A stretch of DNA of 31,927 bases from Flavobacteriaceae bacterium. Lineage in GTDB: Bacteria; Bacteroidota; Bacteroidia; Flavobacteriales; Flavobacteriaceae. Shown here piece after piece: positions 24,876 to 31,927 of the stretch. Every line of letters begins with the position of its first letter. The stretch's first letter is position 1. The translations under genes were made by a program, and so were the position numbers. The notes under the pieces were generated by a model. The model searched no databases. It saw nothing but the letters and a program-made list of their open reading frames with translations, and was not told the DNA's origin. The DNA lies in NCBI GenBank assembly GCA_002693605.1, contig NZQO01000094.1, forward strand, positions 1 through 31,927, written 5' to 3'.

Positions 24876-24883
24876 CAAAGATA
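24876..24883 (-). promoter_or_regulatory. promoter -7 element of the GT2 gene at 24052-24837
   Basis: The minus strand reads TATCTTTG, an exact match to TAnnTTTG, 38 bases before the TTG start. It decides the start codon, because the upstream ATG would not be in the transcript. Confidence 0.5.
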
Positions 24884-24984
24884 TGCATTTCTAAGCACAG
24901 CGATTTTTAAGCTTCTATTTCTTCAGAAACGCGGCAGTCATCAATTTTTTGAAGACCTTTGCAATACGGAAACGAAAGAACCCT

Positions 24985-25545
24985 ATGGAAAAAGAAATTG
25001 AAAATGCACTCACCGTTCTCAAGCGCGGCGGACTTATACTCTACCCTACCGATACCGTTTGGGGGATTGGCTGCGATGCCACGAATGCTGAAGCCATCGA
25101 TAAGGTATTTGCCCTTAAGCAACGGGCAGAGAGCAAGGCACTTATTTGCCTGGTCAATGATTTTAAGATGCTGAACCAATATGTCGAGGACGTGCCGGAA
25201 GTGGCGTACGATATCCTGAAATACGCTAGCAAACCCACCACCATTGTGTACGACGACCCCATTAGGATAGCACAAAATCTAGTTGCCGATGATAATACGT
25301 TGGGTATTCGCGTAGTGAAAGATGATTTTTGCAATAAGCTTATACGCAAGTTCAAGAAACCTATCGTTTCCACCTCGGCCAATATTAGCGGGCAAAAAAC
25401 GCCCACGAGCCGCAAAGAAATAGCACCCGAGATTTTGGAGGGCGTGGACTATGTCGTAAATTTGCAACACCATAAAAGTACCGCAAAACCCTCGGCAATT
25501 ATCAAGCTGAAAAATGATGGTACGGTCGCTGTAATTCGAGAATAA
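24985..25545 (+). CDS. tsaC: L-threonylcarbamoyladenylate synthase (TsaC/YrdC family)
   Basis: TsaC makes threonylcarbamoyl-AMP from threonine, bicarbonate and ATP, the first step of the universal t6A37 modification of ANN-decoding tRNAs. At 186 residues this is the short TsaC/YrdC form without the Sua5 C-terminal domain. The family pattern is visible: GGLILYPTDTVWGIGCDA (15-32), ALKQRAESKALICLV (43-57), and STSANISGQ near residue 133. I use the ATG at 24985, which starts right before the first helix; the frame from 24949 adds a basic leader with no family match. It is followed nine bases later by the CCA-type nucleotidyltransferase, so two tRNA-maturation genes sit together. Confidence 0.9.
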   Translation: MEKEIENALTVLKRGGLILYPTDTVWGIGCDATNAEAIDKVFALKQRAESKALICLVNDFKMLNQYVEDVPEVAYDILKYASKPTTIVYDDPIRIAQNLVADDNTLGIRVVKDDFCNKLIRKFKKPIVSTSANISGQKTPTSRKEIAPEILEGVDYVVNLQHHKSTAKPSAIIKLKNDGTVAVIRE

Positions 25546-25553
25546 ATCGACCC

Positions 25554-26972
25554 ATGTCGCCTACGTACAAAACTGCATTAGCACACCCAATTTTCAACAC
25601 AATAAGCAAGGCTGCCACGCAACTTAACGTGGAAAGCTATGTAATAGGCGGTTACGTACGCGATTACCTGCTAAATCGCGGAACGGCAAAAGACATTGAC
25701 ATTGTGGCCGTAGGTAGCGGCATTGACCTTGCAAAGCAAGTAAGCGGGCTGTTACCCGGAAAGCCCAAGGTTAGCATCTTCAAAAACTATGGTACCGCTA
25801 TGCTAAGGAGCGGCGTGCAGGAACTCGAGTTTGTTGGCGCCCGGAAGGAGTCGTACCAAGAGGATAGTCGCAATCCGGCTGTGGAAAACGGCACGTTGGA
25901 AGATGACCAGAATCGGCGCGATTTTACTATAAACGCTTTGGCGCTTAGCCTTAACGATGCAAATTTCGGTCTGCTGTTAGACCCGTTTAACGGTCTACAA
26001 GACCTAGATAATAAAGTAATACGCACCCCGCTTGACCCCGATATTACCTACAGCGATGATCCATTACGTATGCTACGGGCCATCCGGTTTGCCACCCAGC
26101 TCGATTTCTTTATAGAAAAGGAATCATTGCAGGCTATAATTCGTAATGCCGAGCGTATTAAGATCATTTCAAAAGAACGCGTCGTTGACGAAATCAACAA
26201 GATATTGATGGCCTCAAAACCGTCAAAAGGGTTCGCTTTGCTGCACAAGACCGGGTTGCTATCGTTCATTTTTCCGGAACTGGTCGCGCTTCAGGGAATC
26301 GATGAAAAGGAAGGGCAGCGCCACAAGGACAATTTTTGGCATACCCTGGAAGTAGTCGATAATATTTCGGAAATGACCGACAATCTTTGGCTGCGATGGG
26401 CCGCACTGTTGCACGATATTGGCAAGGCTCCCACCAAGCGCTTCGACAAAAGAATTGGATGGACGTTTCACGGGCATGAGTTCGTGGGTTCAAAAATGGT
26501 GTACAAGCTCTTTAAACGTCTGAAAATGCCTCTGAATGATAAGATGAAGTTTGTTCAGAAAATGGTGCTAATGAGCTCACGCCCCATTGCCCTAGCGAGT
26601 GATGTAACCGATAGCGCCGTGCGCCGGCTTATCTTCGATGCCGGCGATAACGTGGAAGATTTAATGACACTTTGCGAGGCCGATATTACCACCAAAAACC
26701 CGAAGAAGTATAAAAAATACCATCAGAATTTCCAGGAGGTACGGGAGAAAATAGTAGAGGTAGAAGAACGGGACCACGTGCGCAACTTCCAGCCGCCCAT
26801 TAGCGGCGAGGAAATTATGGCGACCTTCAATTTAAGGCCCTCCCGCGAAATCGGGATAATTAAGGACGCCATTAAGGAAGCTATCCTGGAGGGCGAAATT
26901 CCAAATGAATACAAGGCGGCGTATGAGTATATGGTTAAAAAAGGGCGCGATCTAGGGTTGAAGGTGACTTAA
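25554..26972 (+). CDS. cca: CCA tRNA nucleotidyltransferase with HD domain
   Basis: A 472-residue class II nucleotidyltransferase that adds or repairs the 3' CCA of tRNA. The head carries YVIGGYVRDYLL (29-40) and DIDI (47-50) with metal-binding D47 and D49, then RRDFTINALA and DDPLRMLRAIRFA (the RNA-binding neck). The C-terminal HD phosphohydrolase domain has LLHDIGK with H287 and D288 and a following HGHE motif. Fusions of this order are the usual form in Bacteroidota; the HD part may act on 2',3'-cyclic or other phosphates. It starts nine bases after tsaC and ends 12 bases before ctaA. Confidence 0.92.
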   Translation: MSPTYKTALAHPIFNTISKAATQLNVESYVIGGYVRDYLLNRGTAKDIDIVAVGSGIDLAKQVSGLLPGKPKVSIFKNYGTAMLRSGVQELEFVGARKESYQEDSRNPAVENGTLEDDQNRRDFTINALALSLNDANFGLLLDPFNGLQDLDNKVIRTPLDPDITYSDDPLRMLRAIRFATQLDFFIEKESLQAIIRNAERIKIISKERVVDEINKILMASKPSKGFALLHKTGLLSFIFPELVALQGIDEKEGQRHKDNFWHTLEVVDNISEMTDNLWLRWAALLHDIGKAPTKRFDKRIGWTFHGHEFVGSKMVYKLFKRLKMPLNDKMKFVQKMVLMSSRPIALASDVTDSAVRRLIFDAGDNVEDLMTLCEADITTKNPKKYKKYHQNFQEVREKIVEVEERDHVRNFQPPISGEEIMATFNLRPSREIGIIKDAIKEAILEGEIPNEYKAAYEYMVKKGRDLGLKVT

Positions 26973-26984
26973 TTTGAAGCGTTA

Positions 26985-27998
26985 ATGAAAGACAACAACA
27001 AGGTAATCTACTGGCTCTTAACGGGCTGTTTCCTCATTTTTATAATGGTCGTAGTGGGTGGCATCACGAGGCTCACGCATTCTGGACTCTCTATTTCCAA
27101 TTACAAGTTGATCTCCGGAACCATTCCGCCGCTCAATGAGGTAGAATGGCTAGAGGCATTCGACCTTTACAAGCAATACCCAGAGTACCAGAAACTGAAC
27201 TATAACTTCACCCTGGAGGAGTTCAAGGATATTTATTTCTGGGAATGGCTGCACCGCGTGATTGGCCGCTTTATCGGGTTGGTTTTCCTGGTGCCGTTCA
27301 TCTATTTTTTAATTCGGAAGCAACTATCGCGGCCCACAATTAAAAAATGTATCGTTTTATTGGCATTGGGTGCGTTCCAGGGATTCTTGGGTTGGTACAT
27401 GGTGAAGAGCGGGTTGGTTGACAGGCCGGATGTTAGCCATTATCGGCTCGCCATGCACCTTACCACCGCATTTCTCACCTTTGCCTATACACTATGGGTG
27501 GCTCTGGATTTACTATTTCCGAAGCAAAAGGAAATCGATGCCAAATTCCGAAATTTACTGCGCGGGGGCTATGCACTACTGGTCGTACAGATTATCTGGG
27601 GGGCCTTCGTGGCAGGGCTCGATGCAGGATGGATCCACAACCACTGGCCGTTAATGAGCGAGGGAAAGCTAATTCACGAAACCGTTTATATTGAACAGGA
27701 GCCACTCTGGAGAAATTTTGTTGAGGGCAAGAGCGGGGTGCAGTTTGTACACCGGTATTTGGCATATGTTGTGGTGGCCATCATCTTATTCATTTGGTGG
27801 AAAGGCCAAACTATTGCCCGTACCCTGCCCCAACGCATAGGCTTAAACGCCTTGCTGGGCTTGGTCTTCCTGCAGTTTTTCCTAGGGGTTTTTACCTTAT
27901 TGTTGCAAGTGCCTGTGTGGCTGGGCGTGCTGCACCAGATAATGGCGTTTTTCCTATTGGCGGGTATGACGTTTACCCTGCATAGGTTCACAAAATAG
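26985..27998 (+). CDS. ctaA: heme A synthase (COX15/CtaA family)
   Basis: CtaA oxidises the C8 methyl of heme O to a formyl group, giving heme A for aa3-type cytochrome oxidases, in the inner membrane. The 337-residue protein has about eight hydrophobic helices in two related halves. The family start GGITRLTHSGLSI (25-37) and EWLHRVIGR (87-95) are clear. The four heme-ligand histidines are probably H90, H158, H256 and H317. I see no extracellular cysteine pair, in line with the COX15-like type rather than the Bacillus type. No other cytochrome oxidase genes are present; the gene is a likely part of the tsaC-cca run. Confidence 0.93.
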   Translation: MKDNNKVIYWLLTGCFLIFIMVVVGGITRLTHSGLSISNYKLISGTIPPLNEVEWLEAFDLYKQYPEYQKLNYNFTLEEFKDIYFWEWLHRVIGRFIGLVFLVPFIYFLIRKQLSRPTIKKCIVLLALGAFQGFLGWYMVKSGLVDRPDVSHYRLAMHLTTAFLTFAYTLWVALDLLFPKQKEIDAKFRNLLRGGYALLVVQIIWGAFVAGLDAGWIHNHWPLMSEGKLIHETVYIEQEPLWRNFVEGKSGVQFVHRYLAYVVVAIILFIWWKGQTIARTLPQRIGLNALLGLVFLQFFLGVFTLLLQVPVWLGVLHQIMAFFLLAGMTFTLHRFTK

Positions 27999-28044
27999 TT
28001 TTCCACAACGTGGTTTGCGGTCCACCCGCACCGGTATATTTTTG

Positions 28045-28052
28045 TACCTTTG
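28045..28052 (+). promoter_or_regulatory. promoter -7 element of the pRiA4b ORF-3-like gene
   Basis: TACCTTTG, an exact TAnnTTTG match, 21 bases before the ATG at 28074. It lies partly inside the longer reading frame that opens at 28050, and so supports the later start. Confidence 0.55.
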
Positions 28053-28073
28053 CCCTCTAATTTTTCAATACGC

Positions 28074-28592
28074 ATGATTTACCGTTTCAGAATAATTTTA
28101 AACACCGACGAGGACGTTTTCCGAGATATCGAGATTGACGCTTCCAACTCCCTCGAGGACCTCCACAATGTCATCTTGCAGTCGTTCGGGCTGGATGGCG
28201 ACGAGATGGCATCGTTCTACGTGAGCAACGACAAATGGGAACAGGGAGAGGAAATTGCGCTTTTCGATATGGGCGACGAGCCCGGCGAGGCGCGGATTAT
28301 GAGCGACACCCTCCTGGAAGATACGGTTTGGGAAGAACAGACCCGTTTAATTTATATTTACGATTTTCTGTCAATGTGGACCTTCTTGGTTGAATTGGCA
28401 GATATCGCCGAGCCGGAAGATGGACAGAGTTATCCGAACCTGATGTTCGCCCACGGGCAGATTCCCTTAGAGTCGCCAGAGATTGAATTCATTGCCGATG
28501 ATGAGGCCGACGAGGATTCGGCATTTTCCGAAGAATTTGATTTTGATCCAGATGACTATGAAAATCTCGATTTTGACGAGAACTGGAATTAA
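28074..28592 (+). CDS. plasmid pRiA4b ORF-3 family protein
   Basis: A 172-residue acidic soluble protein. The N-terminal IYRFRIIL and the EDVFRDIEIDASNSLEDLHNVILQSFGLDGDEM-type stretch (first ten residues: EDVFRDIEID) match the pRiA4b ORF-3 fold, also called the IS1096 passenger TnpR family. Despite its name the family has no proven transposition role. The last 35 residues are almost only D, E and hydrophobic residues (EEFDFDPDDYENLDF), which suggests binding to a basic partner. It is a chromosomal single-gene unit with its own promoter and no insertion-sequence ends nearby. Function unknown. Confidence 0.8.
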   Translation: MIYRFRIILNTDEDVFRDIEIDASNSLEDLHNVILQSFGLDGDEMASFYVSNDKWEQGEEIALFDMGDEPGEARIMSDTLLEDTVWEEQTRLIYIYDFLSMWTFLVELADIAEPEDGQSYPNLMFAHGQIPLESPEIEFIADDEADEDSAFSEEFDFDPDDYENLDFDENWN

Positions 28593-28645
28593 TTTTCAAC
28601 AGTCTCATCGTACACACACCCTAACCGAAACATACCGCATCGTTT

Positions 28646-29704
28646 ATGATCAACCTTTTCAGCACCCACATTGCATCCCTTTCCATCCATCGCGTTGGAA
28701 ACAAAAGTAGAAACGAGGGCATTTTCCTATCGGCCAATCCGTATCGATTGGACGACGAGCTCACCCCGCTGCTGAAGGAATATTTTTTCAAGCCGTTTCG
28801 TGACAAGGAAGAAAATTACTTTCAGTTTACCCACGATACCGACCTTGAATTCCACGAACTATATACGTTGGTGTCGGAAATATTCGAACAGCCCGATACG
28901 GTGCATGAGAAAAGCAAGGCGTTGGCAAAATACCTCTTTGACCAATCGATGCACCCCCACATCAAGAGCGGTGAAGTGTATGTGGCCTATTTGGAGAACC
29001 TTCAGATTGATAACGAGAAAGTGAACGGGTTGGGAATTTTCAAATCTGAAATCAAACAGGATTTCCTACAGTTTTCCGAAAAGGAGAACCAACTGGACGC
29101 CGTGCTTCAACAAGGCGTGAATCTCAACAAGTTAGACAAGGGCTGCTTGATATTCAATGTGAAGAAAGACGAGGGGTATAAAATACTTTCCGTAGACAGC
29201 AATCGCTACGACACCAAGTACTGGCTGGAGAATTTCCTTGGTGTAGATGCGTTCGAGGACGAGAATTTCTTTACCAAGAAATACCTCAAGTTTTGTCAAG
29301 ATTTCGCAAAGGACGTGGTCTTGCCGGCCGAGGATAAGCAGCAGGAAGTCATGTTCATGAACCGAGCTGTAAACCATTTTGCGAAAAACGATACCTTCGA
29401 GGAAACCAATTTCATGAATGAGGTAATCGACAATCCAGCCTTGGTCCCCGAATTTCAACATTATAAGACCGAAAAAGCCCCCAAGTACAAGATTGAGGAC
29501 CTTACCACCTTCCCCATTGCCAATACGGCCGTGAGCGCTGCCCGGAAGAAAATTAAAAACGTGATCAATCTCGATACCAATATCCAGATCAAGATGGACT
29601 TCATTAACCCCGAGAGCGCCGAAAAATTCGTGGAAAAAGGATGGGATGAGGAAAAGCAAATGTACTATTACCTGGTGTATTTCAATAAGGAGCAGAAATC
29701 GTAA
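28646..29704 (+). CDS. nucleoid-associated protein, YejK/NdpA family
   Basis: A 352-residue protein matching the 37-kDa nucleoid-associated family: an N-terminal IASLSIHRVGNKSRNEGI stretch (9-26), an EEP-like hydrophobic core of long beta strands around YVAYLENLQID and GLGIFKSE, and a C-terminal IKNVINLDTNIQIKMDF segment. Family members bind DNA or associate with the nucleoid, and the Bacteroidota members are common but little studied. It starts 53 bases after the previous gene and has no clear promoter. The 146-base gap that follows it (29705-29850) holds only a weak promoter and a short direct repeat. Confidence 0.82.
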   Translation: MINLFSTHIASLSIHRVGNKSRNEGIFLSANPYRLDDELTPLLKEYFFKPFRDKEENYFQFTHDTDLEFHELYTLVSEIFEQPDTVHEKSKALAKYLFDQSMHPHIKSGEVYVAYLENLQIDNEKVNGLGIFKSEIKQDFLQFSEKENQLDAVLQQGVNLNKLDKGCLIFNVKKDEGYKILSVDSNRYDTKYWLENFLGVDAFEDENFFTKKYLKFCQDFAKDVVLPAEDKQQEVMFMNRAVNHFAKNDTFEETNFMNEVIDNPALVPEFQHYKTEKAPKYKIEDLTTFPIANTAVSAARKKIKNVINLDTNIQIKMDFINPESAEKFVEKGWDEEKQMYYYLVYFNKEQKS

Positions 29705-29779
29705 GGAAATTAGCGCGCTTTATATTCTCTTATTTCCGAAGTTTATAAAGCTTTGAAAATCAATATTATGCGCTGATAT

Positions 29780-29787
29780 TAAATTCG
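29780..29787 (+). promoter_or_regulatory. possible -7 element before the ABC transporter operon
   Basis: TAAATTCG, one mismatch from TAnnTTTG, with a TTG 24 bases upstream (29753-29755), slightly longer spacing than usual. It overlaps a direct repeat of AATTCGG (29782-29788 and 29797-29803). It leaves a leader of about 60 bases to the GTG at 29851. Confidence 0.3.
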
Positions 29788-29850
29788 GAATGTAACAATT
29801 CGGTTTGCCGTTCGTCACATAAGTGTACAACCCTCCAAAAACCGCAATCT

Positions 29851-30750
29851 GTGGAAACCATCCTTACCATTAACCATCTCACGAAAAAATTTGGGCCCAT
29901 TACCGCCGTGGACGACCTCTCGTTCACGATAGAAAAGGGAAATGTCTATGGCATTCTAGGGCCGAACGGGAGCGGAAAATCGACTACCTTGGGCATTGTC
30001 CTGAACGTAGTTAATAAATCTTCGGGCAATTACCATTGGTTCGACGGAACCGACTCAACCCACAATGCCCTTAAAAAAGTAGGCGCCATTATCGAGCGTC
30101 CCAACTTCTACCCATATATGACCGCGGCCCAAAACCTTGCCCTTGTTTGCAAGATCAAGGAGGTGCCCTCCAATAAGATTGAAGAAAAACTAGAAGAAGT
30201 TGGACTTCTGGAACGAAAAAATAGTAAGTTCAGTACCTTTTCGCTAGGAATGAAGCAGCGACTCGCCATCGCCTCGGCCCTGCTCAACGACCCGGAAATA
30301 TTGATCCTCGATGAGCCTACTAATGGCCTCGACCCACAGGGAATCCACCAAATACGGGAAATCATAAAAAATATTGCGGCGAAGGGAACCACTATTTTGT
30401 TGGCCTCGCATCTATTGGACGAGGTGGAAAAAGTATGCAGCCACGTGGTAATTCTTCGGAAAGGAAAAAGTCTCTACACGGGAAGTGTCGATGGGATGAA
30501 TGCCAGCCATGGCTTCCTGACGATGCAAGCGGAGAATATGGAGCGATTGGTCGATGCGCTTACCGGTCATCCGGCCTTTGGTACCCTAAAGCGCGAGGGC
30601 GATATGCTCATCGCCTACCTGCAGCAGCCACTGGATGCTACCGAGGTGAACCGTCTCTTGTTCGACAAGGGAATCGTGCTCTCACATCTTGTGAAGCGCA
30701 AGGAAAGCCTTGAGAAACAGTTCCTAGAATTGACCAAAAACCTAAACTAA
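29851..30750 (+). CDS. ABC transporter ATP-binding protein (NatA/BcrA type), GTG start
   Basis: The ATPase of an ABC-2-type exporter, 299 residues. All nucleotide-binding motifs are intact: Walker A GPNGSGKST (37-45), signature SLGMK (131-135), Walker B LILDEPTNGLDP (151-162) and the H-loop in LLASHLLDEVEK. The C-terminal 80 residues form the extra domain typical of the multidrug or bacteriocin-resistance ATPases. The start is GTG at 29851; the coding sequence begins METILTINHLTKKFG. The permease gene begins eight bases after its stop. The substrate is unknown: related systems export Na+, antibiotics or peptides. Confidence 0.93.
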   Translation: METILTINHLTKKFGPITAVDDLSFTIEKGNVYGILGPNGSGKSTTLGIVLNVVNKSSGNYHWFDGTDSTHNALKKVGAIIERPNFYPYMTAAQNLALVCKIKEVPSNKIEEKLEEVGLLERKNSKFSTFSLGMKQRLAIASALLNDPEILILDEPTNGLDPQGIHQIREIIKNIAAKGTTILLASHLLDEVEKVCSHVVILRKGKSLYTGSVDGMNASHGFLTMQAENMERLVDALTGHPAFGTLKREGDMLIAYLQQPLDATEVNRLLFDKGIVLSHLVKRKESLEKQFLELTKNLN

Positions 30751-30757
30751 CCCACCC

Positions 30758-31594
30758 ATGCTACGATTATTCTCCATAGAATTCCAAAAATTACGTTTAA
30801 GTAGATCGGCCAAGGTTATCTCCATTGCGTATTTCATTCTAATCACCTTTATTGCGCTCATCGCATCGATCGAGTTTAACTTCGGAAACGTAAACTTCCG
30901 GGTGGCCGACCAGGGCATTTTCAACTTCCCCTTTATCTGGCACTTCAACACCTACATTGCCGCCATCCTCAAAATTTTTCTGGCCATAGTTATTGTGTCA
31001 ATGATGAGCAACGAGTACAGCTACCGAACCTTAAAGCAAAATTTGATAGACGGTCTTAGCAAGAAGGAATTTGTGCTGTCAAAGTTTGTAACCGTAATGG
31101 GCTTTGCGCTAATCTCGACCGTGTTCGTATTTGTCGTCTCCGTCATTTTGGGACTTAGCTTTTCAGACTATACCGAGTTCGGCATCATTTTTAGCGATAT
31201 GGAATATCTACTCGCCTATTTCCTCAAGCTAGTAGGTTTCTTCTCCTTCTGTCTTTTCTTGGGAGTGTTGGTAAAACGCTCTGCCTTTGCCATTGGCTTT
31301 TTGGTTATTTGGTGGATTGTCGAGTCGATTGCCTATGGGGTAATGAAATGGCGCCTCTTCAAGGATACCGATGTTGCCGATACTATTTCGCAATTCTTTC
31401 CGCTCTCGGCAATGGGAAATCTTATCAAGGAACCGTTTAGCCGTTTGGGGGCCGTACAGTCGGCCGCCACGCAGTTGGGCGAAAGTTTCACCAAGAGCTA
31501 CGACGTGCAGTGGCTGGACGGACTCATTGTTATTGTCTGGACGGCACTCTTCATCTATGGCGCGTATTTCATACTTCGCAAGCGCGATTTGTAA
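30758..31594 (+). CDS. ABC-2 type transporter permease
   Basis: A 278-residue integral membrane protein with about six hydrophobic segments (about 20-38, 64-86, 108-130, 148-170, 178-196 and 255-272). Its N-terminal half begins with a basic amphipathic stretch, LFSIEFQKLRLSRSAK, as in ABC-2 permeases, and the last residues are the KRDL-type end common in this family. It forms the second gene of a two-gene transporter operon with the preceding ATPase. No solute-specific motif is visible. The next gene has its own promoter, so the operon probably ends here although no terminator hairpin is evident. Confidence 0.88.
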   Translation: MLRLFSIEFQKLRLSRSAKVISIAYFILITFIALIASIEFNFGNVNFRVADQGIFNFPFIWHFNTYIAAILKIFLAIVIVSMMSNEYSYRTLKQNLIDGLSKKEFVLSKFVTVMGFALISTVFVFVVSVILGLSFSDYTEFGIIFSDMEYLLAYFLKLVGFFSFCLFLGVLVKRSAFAIGFLVIWWIVESIAYGVMKWRLFKDTDVADTISQFFPLSAMGNLIKEPFSRLGAVQSAATQLGESFTKSYDVQWLDGLIVIVWTALFIYGAYFILRKRDL

Positions 31595-31651
31595 TCGAGA
31601 GCCGCTATTTCAATTCTTCCGAAAAAGACCATAGGTTCCTTTTCAAAGCGT

Positions 31652-31659
31652 TATCTTTG
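31652..31659 (+). promoter_or_regulatory. promoter -7 element of the SulP gene
   Basis: TATCTTTG, an exact match to TAnnTTTG, 23 bases before the ATG at 31683. The leader contains AAGGGA, a possible weak Shine-Dalgarno. No clear -33 TTG. Confidence 0.55.
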
Positions 31660-31682
31660 CCGCTTTTTTAAGGGAAACCGCT

Positions 31683-31927
31683 ATGTGGCAGAAAACGATC
31701 AAGAATTTTACGCAAAATCCGAAAAATGACATCCTTTCTGGGCTGACCGTGGCACTGGCCTTGGTTCCCGAGGCCGTTGCCTTTGCCTTTGTAGCAGGTA
31801 TCGATCCATTGGTTGGCCTGTACGGCGCCTTCATGATGGGAATCGTCACATCACTATTCGGCGGCCGGCCCGGGATGATCTCTGGCGCGACCGGGGCGCT
31901 TGCGGTGGTCATGGTGGCCTTGGTGGC
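31683..31927 (+). CDS. SulP family anion transporter, N-terminal part (cut by window end)
   Basis: The first 81 codons of a membrane protein that runs off the right edge. It reads [20 protein letters not shown] (17-36), which is the SulP signature of the first transmembrane segment, then a second membrane segment around [18 protein letters not shown] and an [11 protein letters not shown] stretch (68-78) that is the typical third segment. SulP proteins move sulfate, bicarbonate or other anions across the inner membrane; in marine bacteria many carry bicarbonate. The STAS domain and any carbonic anhydrase fusion would lie outside the window, so the substrate cannot be judged. Confidence 0.9.
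   Translation, partial: MWQKTIKNFTQNPKNDILSGLTVALALVPEAVAFAFVAGIDPLVGLYGAFMMGIVTSLFGGRPGMISGATGALAVVMVALV

Noticed and set aside
28005..28030. Short inverted repeats (CCAC/GTGG and GCGG/CCGC) after ctaA as a terminator
   Set aside because: Four-base stems with no proper T run; they lie just before a real promoter element and are most likely chance.
28074..28592. Insertion sequence or plasmid remnant, suggested by the pRiA4b/IS1096 family name
   Set aside because: No transposase, no terminal inverted repeats and no target duplication nearby; the name reflects where the family was first seen.
29132..29659. 175-residue open frame on the minus strand
   Set aside because: Antisense to the nucleoid-associated protein gene, with no start signal or domain pattern; a shadow frame.

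Overview
The window reads as a chromosomal segment of a marine-type member of the Flavobacteriaceae (phylum Bacteroidota). The evidence is a GldI-type gliding lipoprotein, lineage-typical families (DUF3810, a rhomboid with a DUF6576-like tail, a lipoprotein cyclophilin-FKBP fusion, the small ribH-mutL membrane protein often misnamed riboflavin synthase beta), and Bacteroidota promoter elements of the TAnnTTTG type in front of many genes with few Shine-Dalgarno sites. I cannot name the genus. Coding density is very high: no gap between genes exceeds about 150 bases, and I see no tRNA, rRNA, insertion sequence, CRISPR array or prophage.

Region 1 (1-6200, minus strand) is one long run, read from right to left: a membrane-anchored TPR protein, lumazine synthase ribH, a small tail-anchored protein with its own promoter, mutL, two rhomboid proteases and a membrane-anchored endonuclease/exonuclease/phosphatase protein. 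Most junctions are 0-8 bases. Region 2 (6350-8193, plus) is recF, a lipoprotein and a DUF721/DciA-like protein, closed by a strong two-way terminator facing ndk (minus). Region 3 (8813-11501, plus) is nrnA, gldI and a cyclophilin-FKBP lipoprotein: nanoRNA/pAp turnover followed by periplasmic protein folding, again closed by a two-way terminator facing pepD (minus). Region 4 (13133-18557, plus) holds a DUF3810 putative metalloprotein and two exported amidohydrolase-like proteins. One of these is a double-domain protein with a dead N-terminal half and an intact C-terminal half; the other is a single dead-looking domain.

Region 5 (18606-24837) is a surface glycan cluster: a Kdo/WaaP-like lipopolysaccharide kinase, a GT9 heptosyltransferase-like protein, four family 2 glycosyltransferases forming two paralogous pairs, and a CDP-glycerol glycerophosphotransferase-like protein. 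The genes alternate strands, with overlapping 3' ends and very short divergent promoter regions. The likely product is an LPS core or another cell-surface glycan.

Region 6 (24985-31927, plus) is housekeeping: tsaC, an HD-domain tRNA nucleotidyltransferase, heme A synthase ctaA, a pRiA4b ORF-3-like acidic protein, a YejK-like nucleoid-associated protein, a two-gene ABC transporter, and the first 81 codons of a SulP anion transporter cut by the window edge.

I found no clearly new defence or mobile system. The most unusual signals are the glycan cluster (paralogous GT pairs, an in-frame stop between two tandem GT genes, promoters sitting almost on start codons), the paired dead amidohydrolase domains, and the degenerate endonuclease motif in MutL.
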